NCBI GenBank assembly: GCA_030770425.1
Contig: JASJFT010000130.1
Coordinates: forward strand, 1-64,000
Origin: Darksidea phi
Lineage: Eukaryota; Ascomycota; Dothideomycetes; Pleosporales; Lentitheciaceae
Reading direction: 5' to 3'
DNA length: 64,000 bases
The notes beneath the pieces are model-generated. The model had not been told where the DNA came from. It worked only from the letters and a program-made list of their open reading frames with translations, and searched no databases. The position numbers were made by a program, and so were the translations under genes. Of this stretch, positions 56,011 through 64,000 are shown piece after piece. Every line of letters starts with the position of its first letter. The stretch's first letter is position 1.

Positions 56011-58301
56011 ATGGCGAGCTCCGGTATCCCCAATGGTAAGCTCCTGATTTTATGTCCAATCTTGCCTGCTCACTGCTGGTTATAGTGGAGGATCTGAGCG
56101 AAAAGTTAAAAGTAATTTGCTCACGCGAATATCTGCGATCATCAATACCGCCTCGAGAGCATCGATATACAAATCACGAAATAGCCCAAGTTTCCGAACT
56201 ACTGGGAGCTCTTAACCAAAGATTATGGATGATTGTCCCTCGCCTCTACATTGTGCTCAGTCACGCAGGCCTCCTTAAGCTCCGGGATCTGTTCTTCTCA
56301 ATGCAACACACGGACGCGCACTTCCCCTATTCTACCTTTACGCTTCCGAAAGGCATAGGACCAGATGATCGGAGCTCCTTTCTTCGAGCTCAAGTTTGCG
56401 TTCTTGCCGGCACCAATCATGTCAGCCAATGGGACCTAGGTGAGCACGTGCGATTCGCAAGCTCGGAACAGGTGCCTTTTGAAAGACAAGCGATACTAGG
56501 GTCAGGGGGCAGTGGCCAAGTCGAGGTGGTAGTTGTACGCTCACAGACGAACATGACCCATGTTGCGTTCCGTACACGATTGGTACGCAAGATTATTAAG
56601 CGGGTGGTGTTTGGGCGGTTCCAACAGGGTTTGGAAACTTTCAAAAACGAGCTCAAAGTGCTAAAGCAGGTTCAACATCGCCATCTCGTAGAAATTATCG
56701 GAAGCTACACCGATCCGACGTACGCCGCTCTGATTATGTCACCCGTCGCTGATTACGACCTGAGCGACTTTCTGAGGTTGGCAATAGGAGACAACCAGAA
56801 ACTGAGCTCGATGCGCACATTTTTCGGCTGCTTAGCAGCTTCTTTAGCCTACTTACATGGGAAAAAGATTCGTCACAAGGATATGAAGCCTTCGAACATA
56901 CTTGTGCAAGGTTCTAATGTCCTTATCACCGACTTCGGGCTTTCAAAAGATTGTAACAATACCAGAAGCACGACGGAAGGCCCGACGGGCAGAACACCGA
57001 AATACTGCTCCCCCGAGGTTGCAGATAACGCACCAAGAAACTATTCATCTGATATCTGGTCGCTCGGCTGTGTGTTTCTGGAGATGCTTACAGTTCTGAA
57101 GGGCTGTGGCATTGACCAGCTTGCAGCATTTATGCGAGAAAACGGCACGTGCATACCATCTTACCATGCGAACATGGCTGCAGTCGCAATGTGGCTGGAA
57201 AAGCTACGCCTGACATATGTCAACGACTCCGACAACGACCTCATCCCCTGGATTCAAGTTCTGCTACAGCATGATCGGGATCTCCGCCCATCAGCAGAAA
57301 CCCTTTCCTCAGAGATCGCGCAAGCTCATTCAATATCTGGAAGGATTGGAGAGTTCTGCGGGATATGCTGCCGAGGTGAGACAGAGGAGTTTGTCGACAT
57401 AGAGATGGAAGACGACCCTTTGTTCGTCCCAGAATCACCACTATTTGAGCCAGAAGGCGAAGATATGAAAATCGCCAGGTCAATCGAAGAGTCCCCGCAC
57501 CCGTTAGTGAGTCTTGATTTGGGGTCCTTCAGGCATCAGCCGCCAACTACAAGGGTTAATACGGCGATGATTACACCAGCTGACACGGAAATTGAAATGG
57601 ATCGATCAGCACGTAGGTTAGCCATCAGTGAATCACCTGCTTTTTGTGCGAAGCACTAATTGACAACAGTGATGACTCCCCATTCAGAAAGTGATGCACC
57701 GACCGCACGAACTGTTCGGGATGTCACACAGGTAATCCCACTTTCGCTTCGCATGTCAGACAACTCGCAAGTGCTAGAGCCACGTTTCTTCATCCTTCGT
57801 TCAAACTCGGCCATGGACATTGAGACAAGTTGCGCATTCGGGGCCTGGACATGCTCAAAGCCTACAAATCAAAGACTTGCGAAAGCCTTTAGAGAGACTC
57901 AAGCTCCTGTGTATCTTATCTTCTCCGTCGTTGGAAGGTTCGTTTATTCCAATGCTATCCATTTGTAATTCAGTTTGCTTACGGATATAGTCGAAAGTTT
58001 TGCGGCGTGGCACAGATGACAAGTCCTATCAATTGGGCTAGAACATTACCGCATTGGGAGTCGCCGGAATGGGATGGGTAAGCTTTGAACCTTTTAAGAA
58101 TATGCAACAGCACTGACCTCTGATAGCAACTTCGATATCGAATGGAAGTCTTACCTAGAGGTTAGTTATGATGAGGTCGGGCATCTACGTATGAAGGAGG
58201 GCAATGAAGGTAATTTTATCACGCGCGTAATGAGCGGCATGGATATATGCAGATCCTCGGGCGAGGAAATGATGCGGCGATTCCAAGTTCCTGGATTTTG
58301 A
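56011..58301 (+). CDS. Ser/Thr protein kinase fused to a YTH (m6A-reader) domain, 693 aa
   Basis: Exons 56011-56035, 56086-57612, 57670-57937, 57991-58077, 58127-58301; every phase agrees, giving 693 aa. Residues about 140-415 are a protein kinase: GSGGSG loop (147-152), Lys177, Glu197, HKDMKPSN (His272, Asp274, Asn279; HKD replaces HRD), DFG (291-293), SPE (317-319), SDIWSLG. An acidic linker follows. Residues about 555-693 are a YTH domain: RFFILRS, AWTC (Trp577), NQRLAKAF, PVYLIFSV, GSRKFCGVAQM, HWESPEWDGNFDIEW (Trp629, Trp634), GHLRMKEG. The Trp residues of the m6A-binding cage appear kept. The join is the 57-nt intron 57613-57669 (GTAGGT...CAG, CTAAT branch site). Without it the kinase would stop at 57659 and a YTH gene would begin about 12 bp later, leaving no room for a terminator or promoter. 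Role unknown; RNA-methyl-mark-linked signalling is an inference. Confidence 0.8.
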
Positions 58302-59699
58302 TCAAGGTTATCATCCGCTGAATTGGAAAGTTGGTTCTTGATCTGAATAGAGAAGGTATTTCGAGTACTAGAAGAAGATTTAGCCCGTCTGAAACACTAT
58401 TTGCATCACTAGCATCGCTGGACTACTTCATTAGAATATCCCTCCAAATCCCCATTCCTTCTGCTAACAGTGTTTACAGCTTCGGTAGCAAGGAAGTAGT
58501 ATTTTTAGTATTTCTTACAAAACGTAAGAGCGTGTTTATTGGTTAATAAACTCCTGGAGCTAGTACCGAAGATTTATAATAACTTTTTACACAATCTTTT
58601 TTGATAAGGAGCGTTTGGTAAAGCCCTCCATAGTTAGGTGAGCCAACTTAATCGATACTTACGATGAAGATATTCTTCTAAGCTCAGTAGCATGAGTTAT
58701 GTTTGGTTGCTATTGAAGATCGCTGGGCCTGTTATCTTCATTACCTCCCTAATATACCACTCTTTTTCTCTTTTTCTCTGTTTATAGCTTCAAATCTTCG
58801 CAGGTGCGCTATCGCATAATTGTTGGGTTCCAGTCTGGTTTATTAGCATACCGGATTCGAGGAAGCTGTTTTGAACTCGCTTACACAGAATTTTGGCTCT
58901 TCCTGATTTCCGAATTCAATCTGCTGCTTTCCTAGTTCTGGGAACAGCTAGCCTTCAGGATTAGCGAAGTCGCTGACTCAGTGAAGATAATTCTGTTCCG
59001 CTAAACACTCTACTATATATAATTTGATAAGCTAGTACTTTGCTAGCTCCAGAACCTCTTTTGCTTTCGATCAGCTGGTTTCTCAATTGCAGCCAGCAAG
59101 ATATGTGGTATTCATGATTGCACGACTCAAACTCCCCGGCCTCTCGATGGTGAATGACATGGTCTTGCATCGATCCTGGACCTTTACAGAGAACAAGAAA
59201 TACGCTTCCTGTTTATACATGTAGGGTGCCGCATCTTCGAAACCTTTCGTTCTTTTAGTGTACTATCCCATTCTGCAGCGACAATTTTCTAGAACTAGTT
59301 AATATATTTACTTCTAGTTGGAGGCTGAAAAGTGCCTGAGCTGGAAAACGAGTGCAGGTTTTATTCACTAGCTAATATATCTAGAGAGAAGTTTATTGAT
59401 GCTTCGAGACTCAAGCTTGGGTTAAATTGAAGGCAAGAAGTCAAGCTTATACGGCTAAGGCGTCTACAGAGATATAAGAACCGTAGCTTGCGGGATTTCG
59501 TATTCTATGCCAGTGACTCACGCATAGAGACGCTGCTTTTCGAACTACACGAGACAACAATTCAGGTTTCGTAATCCAAGGCTCATGATCCTTAGTTATT
59601 AGCACTGCCATTAAAGAATCGCATGAAAGTAGCCAAGGCCTTACATCCATAGCCGGCTGCGAAGTGTTTGTATTCGCATACCTACCCTCCAGCTCGGAT
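58302..59699. other. AT-rich intergenic region
   Basis: 1.4 kb, AT-rich with TA-rich stretches. Only short frames, none recognisable. It may contain decayed repeats. Confidence 0.4.
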
Positions 59700-60960
59700 G
59701 TCGTTGGAGCTAGCGTCGTATGCCCATGGCTCCGCTCACACCTCCTGATGGAGGTCCTAAGCCCTTTCAACATCGGCTGTGTCCTGTTCCCATACGAAAT
59801 CTGGGGCCTATCCCGATCCTTGGTCTTAGAGTTCCCATTCCCTTTCTATGTGTCCGTCATGCGAATGAATCTTTTGTATATGAAGAGCATAGGACCTTTG
59901 CCCTTCCCCGAGTTTCTGTCTGATTGCTTGGAACACACGGTTCTGAGTGCGGATATCGCACCCATTAACACGGCAATAGCTGCCTCGATGAGCAAGAGCA
60001 TAAAGGTCCATTGTATGCTGAATTCGTGTTTTCCGCGGTGTGAGTGGTACAGGCCGCCGACCAGACGGACTAGGCTCACTATGGCAATGATAAGGGATAA
60101 GCAGAGAAAGGTTCCGCTGCGGAGCCTCTGGATTGAGCGAAGGTGCAACATACGGAGGTGGATTATTGGAATACTTGCGAGTGTGAGAAGTTAAATTTTC
60201 GGCTGAGTTCTGGATTGAGGGCTTTTCGTACTCATTATATCGGTGGTGATGTCAAAGGCGAAAAGGAACGTCACGAGGATAACATCGAGAATATGTTCGG
60301 GACAAGCCAGAAGACGTGGTCAGTTTGTATTTTAATAATGGCCCAGCTATTGGTTTGCTTACACGAACTGGTTTTCATGTTAAAATTCGGACATAGAATG
60401 AACGGCTCCACAATGACAAAGGCCCAAGACAGGCCGGTGTATAACACGACGAACCAATGATACCGGGTTAGTTTCCTCGAGACATCCCTGATCAAGCTAT
60501 GGAAGAAAGCTAGAAAGGAGAACATTATGGAGAAGTTCGCTGGTCACGCAAGGCAAAGGAAGATGCTGTTCCATTTCATGATATCAATGAGTGATAAGAG
60601 TTCTTGTGGGGTAAAGGCCACACATCAAGACAGCGCATGAGAGTTTTTACTAGGTACATCTTCTTGTGGTAACTGAAGAGTACTCCGGTGGTGGATATAA
60701 AATATCCTGTCGCAAATATGACAAGCCAGTCATTTAGATAGAACTTTCGACGGGTTGTGAGGCGAAAAGTAATGCGCATGATTGTGGCAAGTGTAGAGAA
60801 TGCTGCGAAGAATCCTACTAGTATCTATGATCTGGTTCATGAGTACTACGCTGTTGTCGAGATTCATTGTTGGGACTCAGTTCGAAGGAACGTTTGTCAA
60901 TCATCCCGGCATGATCAATCTTATACTGCCGCTTTGGGTCCAAAGACGAGTCTGCAGTGA
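59700..60960 (-). pseudogene. Rhodopsin/PTH11-like integral membrane protein, decayed
   Basis: Read on the minus strand, successive hydrophobic blocks occur in the order of a seven-helix fungal rhodopsin/PTH11-like protein: FFAAFSTLATIMRITFRLTTRRKF with YLNDWLVIFATGYFI (about 60810-60680), FSFLAFFHSL then RDVSRKLTRYHWFVVLYTGLSWAF (about 60520-60400), and SGTFLCLSLIIAIVSLVRLVGG with FMLLLIEAAIAVLMGAISAL (about 60110-59930). The frame holding the middle block has a TGA about 60556-60558, shortly before FSIMFSFLAFF, and others follow. No continuous splice model was found, so I treat it as a pseudogene. Exact ends are uncertain. Confidence 0.5.
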
Positions 60961-61217
60961 TGTGGAGTGGGAAAAGCATTTTGGCTAACCGTCTTCTGTG
61001 GGCTAAACGTGATTAGACAGTATCGTACGGCGTCGTTGGAGGATCGAAGCCGAGATATTAATGTTTAATCAAGCATAAAGATCAGATATCCGTGAAAAGC
61101 AACCACGAAGTCGCTGTAGCAGTTTGTGCGACACCGCAATAAGAAAAGGGCAGAAGGACAACAGAAAAAATAACAGCACCTGCCTTCTGACTACAAGTGC
61201 ATCAGATTCAATATGCA
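60961..61217. other. Short intergenic region
   Basis: 257 bp between divergent decayed genes. Nothing specific seen. Confidence 0.35.
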
Positions 61218-62429
61218 ATGGACCGAACGACGACCTTCGCACTTCCTCAAGCAGCACCCATCTACACAATTTCCACTCCTACTACCCAAAAAGTGCATCA
61301 AAGGAATGGATCAGCCGGAAAAGGGTCGGTTTGGGCTGCTCTGCTCCTGAGCGGCTGCGGCTGTTTAGGCTCTCACGTTGTCGAAGCACTTCACTCGGAT
61401 GGGCCTTTCTTCTCCATTTTCGCCGCCAACCGAAATCCAAAACGCTAGCGCATCTCTGAAGCAAACTATAAAAGCTGTGATATCACGGACGGCGCCCAAA
61501 TCCTGAAACTACTCGATGAGGTTCAGCCGGACGTAGTCTTCCATTCGGTAGCACCTGGCGCTAATGAAAGCGAAGAAGTCCAGTACCGCGTCAACTATGC
61601 CTCCACCAGGCAAATGCTCGAGTTGGCGCGCGACCACACCGCTGTAAGAGCTATCATATACTCTAGTTCAGCGAGGTCAATTGCTGCTGAATCGCATACG
61701 CGGTCAACGCCTTTGACCGAAAATATCACCCTCCTGCATAGTCTTTCCTCGAATGGTGGCCCATACGAACGCACCAAGGGCGCGGCAGACGCCCTTATCA
61801 GAGAAATGAATACTCCAGATACGCGAAAGGTCGCCTCGGCGGGATTTGAAGGAGTTCTGCTTACTGCAGTCATTCGCGTCCCAGCGTTGTACGGCCGTCG
61901 AGACTTCAGAACCAGTGCCCGCATTCTAGCGCGTACCAACACTCTCACAGCACATGTTCAGCCGTGAAACGATAAAGCAAAACATGAGTGGTTGTACTTT
62001 GACAACGCCGCCCATGCACATGTGCTAACCGCCAAAGTGCTCCTCGACGATCGCCCTAGAGCCCCGAACGCGCGGGTCGATGGCGAAGCCTTCTTCATCA
62101 CGGACGGCGCACCGGTCGGGTTTTAGGATTTTTCTAGGTAGCTTTGGGCTGCTGCCGGAGATAACAGTTGTGAATATCAGAGCAAGACCAGAGAGATACC
62201 CGTGGGGTTAGCGGTGGTAGTGGCAACTGTGGTGGAATGGGCTCTCTGGATCTTCACTTTGGACAGAGTGAAGACAAATCTTTCCGCAGCTCAGCTGCGC
62301 TACATCAATCGTTGGTTTTGGTGGTTGATCGAAAAAGCAAAAGAGAGGCTGGGATATGAGCCCATTTATGGGATGGAGGAGGGCATCCAAAGGACAGTCG
62401 AATGGTATCAGCATAATAAGGATGAGTAA
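61218..62429 (+). pseudogene. ERG26-like 3beta-hydroxysteroid/sterol dehydrogenase, four in-frame stops
   Basis: One reading frame runs from ATG 61218 to TAA 62429 and matches the short-chain 3beta-HSD family (sterol-4alpha-carboxylate 3-dehydrogenase, Erg26-like) throughout. It contains four stops: TAG 61446-61448, TGA 61965-61967, TAG 62124-62126 and TAG 62139-62141. Family blocks remain: a damaged Rossmann motif (SGCGCLGSHVVEAL, first Gly now Ser), DITDGAQI, PDVVFHSVAPGA, the YERTKGAAD active site (Tyr-x3-Lys), WLYFDNAAHAHV, GEAFFITDG, AAAGD, and a hydrophobic stretch near VVVATVVEWALWIF. The two late TAGs stand where GF-W-DF and R-W-LW are expected (TGG to TAG). No frameshift is needed. 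The protein cannot be made as is. Confidence 0.8.
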
Positions 62430-62759
62430 ATCTCGGATTAACGTCCTAGATTCATCTTAGTCTAGAGCCATTTCTCTACCCCATGTGGAACGGAATTCGA
62501 TGCCACAAATTTTAATGCATGTTCAATGTATGGGCAATTTTGAGCACATTTCGCGCTCGATAGGAAGGTGCCAACCCACGAAAAGTTGTATTAATAAAAC
62601 CTGTGTCACCCCAACATCTTGGGTTCAAAATTGTAACCTCCCCTGGCTCTCATGCTTTGCATCACATCCTCCCAGATTCTGTAACCTCCACCTACTTTTT
62701 TTCTCGCGCGATCCGAAAACACCATGCCCCATCGGGAGGTCGAACGCAACATTTTAGTC
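62430..62759. other. Intergenic region
   Basis: 330 bp between the ERG26-like pseudogene and the P450 remnant. Nothing specific seen. Confidence 0.35.
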
Positions 62760-64000
62760 CTTTTTCTACGTCAAGGATCTTGGTTCTCAATTCTCTCGTT
62801 CTGATCCTGTTCTTGTGGAGAATATGGTGCTTTACTGTAGTGCCCCTCCTCTACCCAGACATGCCCCCAGTTTACCCTTATTGGGTGCCTTGGATGTTTT
62901 CTATAACCCCCTCGCAATGTATCCGCTGATAAAGAACAATTTTCGGCCATCTTTTCAGTTTCATGCGGAACGCAGACAGCACAATCACCAAAGCGAGGTC
63001 GGTCAAACCTGATTTTGATATCCCAACATAACGATACTGAACTGGTGCAGATACTATTTTGGAAATACTCGTGAGCCGTTTGCTTTGGTAATAGCGGGAA
63101 AATACATCTACTTCATCACCTCCGCCAAGGATATATCTAACGTGTTCAAGAACAACCTTCAGCTGACGTTCGATGAACATGTTCCAAATATTTCCATCCG
63201 AGTGGGAATACCGCCTACATCCATCCGAAATCTATGGAAAGGACCTTCAGAGGATGACATCATACGGTCGAACGCGTTTCCTAATACGTCTAGGAAAGTG
63301 TTGCTCTCCAAGGGGAGGTCATATTCAAGACGCAACTCCTTCCGAGGCAGCAGTCAGAGAAGCTCTGGGATACAATTCTAGAATACATCCATACCAAGTT
63401 GTCTTGGGAGTGCCTCGTGAAATCAGTAGCGTTAGAGCGACAAGATGAAGAGAAGGGACCTCCTTGAAACGGCGTTGATCTCAACACTGGTGGGGGGTTC
63501 CTCTATCCCTTTTTTTTTTTTTTTTTTTTTTTTTTGTGTGGAAAGGAACTATTAGAGATTGAGCATCATCTCCTTCAACATTTTGAAACATTCGACGAAA
63601 GTAGCTGGAAGTTGAGCTGCAGGGTACCAAGGCCATGGGCAAACGACATGCTGTCTGAAATGAAGAAAGTGTCAACGGCGCTACAGAAGTATGCAGATAT
63701 TTCTGTAGAGGAGAAGCCCAAAGCATGCTGGATGATTCATATATTGGAAGGGGAACTTAGAAGCGTCAATCTTAGCTCGCGCGACATTGGCCTGCAACTA
63801 TTAATGATATACTCGGTGTAAGTCAAATTCCCCTGGCTATGGTATTGACTATATATAAAAATTTCGTAAGCTTAGCCGAAACTTCACAACACGAATGGGA
63901 ATCCATGGAAGGTCGCGTTTGGGCTCGTTACCCGAATTCTATTCTCGCCCAATCTCCGAAAAGAAATCGAGCGTGAAATCTCTCCTTGTCTGGATGCGGA
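62760..64000 (+). pseudogene. Cytochrome P450, decayed and cut by the window edge
   Basis: Membrane-anchored P450 N-terminal half. Blocks in order: anchor LVLNSLVLILFLWRIWCF and PPVYPYWVPW (about 62775-62890); GHLFSFMRNADSTITKAR (about 62944-62996); a 54-nt intron (62998-63051) to YYFGNTREPFALVIAG; FPNTSRKVLL (about 63280); IFKTQLLP and EKLWDTILEYIHTKL (about 63320-63400); LLEIEHHLLQHFETFDESSWKL (about 63546); a further intron at about 63818-63871; then NPWKVAFGLVTRILFSPNL (about 63901). Lesions: stops at 62924-62929, no clear ATG, a one-base deficit in the GGGG run near 63313, and a 26-T run (63510-63535). The heme-binding Cys region lies beyond the window. Class is P450 of the CYP7/8-like fungal type by look only. 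Confidence 0.68.
63510..63535. repeat. 26-T homopolymer inside the P450 remnant
   Basis: Uninterrupted run of 26 T inside the P450 coding region, replacing the stretch before GKELLEIE. Its true length is hard to establish from reads. Confidence 0.85.

Noticed and set aside
57732..57759. A GTAATC...CAG stretch in the YTH exon as an intron
   Set aside because: Only 28 nt long, below any credible intron size here, and the frame is open through it.
57660..58301. YTH domain as a separate gene starting at ATG 57672
   Set aside because: It would begin 12 bp after the kinase stop on the same strand, with no space for a terminator or promoter, while a well-formed intron joins the two frames.
58961..59170. 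Small minus-strand frame with His/Cys (HHREAGEFESCNHEYHISC) as an HNH or zinc-finger protein
   Set aside because: Only 69 codons in AT-rich DNA with no complete motif.

Overview
The window reads as nuclear DNA of a filamentous ascomycete (Pezizomycotina, probably a Dothideomycete; no species call is possible by eye). The evidence is short GT-AG introns of about 40-60 nt with CTRAY-like branch sites, typical ascomycete gene families, small secreted proteins, and TA-rich, CA/TG-poor stretches that look like old repeat-induced point mutation (RIP). No rRNA, tRNA, CRISPR array or prokaryotic feature was found.

The left half (about 1.6-30 kb) is gene-dense and mostly housekeeping: a hypothetical protein (1.6 kb), a 12-exon ATR/Mec1 checkpoint kinase (3.1-11.2 kb, minus) divergent from COX16 (11.6 kb), HMG-CoA synthase (12.7-14.3 kb, minus) divergent from a single-pass membrane protein with a long extracellular-type domain (16.2-18.5 kb), an AIM21-like actin-patch protein (20-23 kb, minus), the Golgi protein TVP18 (24.8-25.5 kb, minus) divergent from the tRNA adenosine deaminase subunit TAD2 (26.1-26.8 kb). 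Exon models were built by hand and keep the frame throughout.

From about 27 kb onward the character changes: two diverged 2EXR/F-box-like paralogues (27.3 and 39-40 kb), an F-box protein, secreted proteins (a possible deaminase-like protein, an SGNH/GDSL hydrolase, a type-B carboxylesterase, an M35 deuterolysin, a two-repeat cysteine-rich small protein), a DUF899 protein, and three decayed copies of one unrecognised Cys/His-cluster plus disordered protein family (28.9-30.5, 44.5-45.9 and 47.5-49 kb). A foldback MITE with 115-bp inverted repeats and a nested insertion lies at 46.55-47.37 kb.

The right end (56-64 kb) carries the most unusual gene: a Ser/Thr protein kinase whose transcript model runs, through a clean 57-nt intron, into a complete YTH (m6A-reader) domain. 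After it come decaying genes: a rhodopsin/PTH11-like membrane protein, an ERG26-like 3beta-HSD with four in-frame stops in one otherwise open frame, and a cytochrome P450 broken by frameshifts and a 26-T tract and cut by the window edge. Several frameshifts look like one missing base in a homopolymer, so assembly error has to be separated from true decay.
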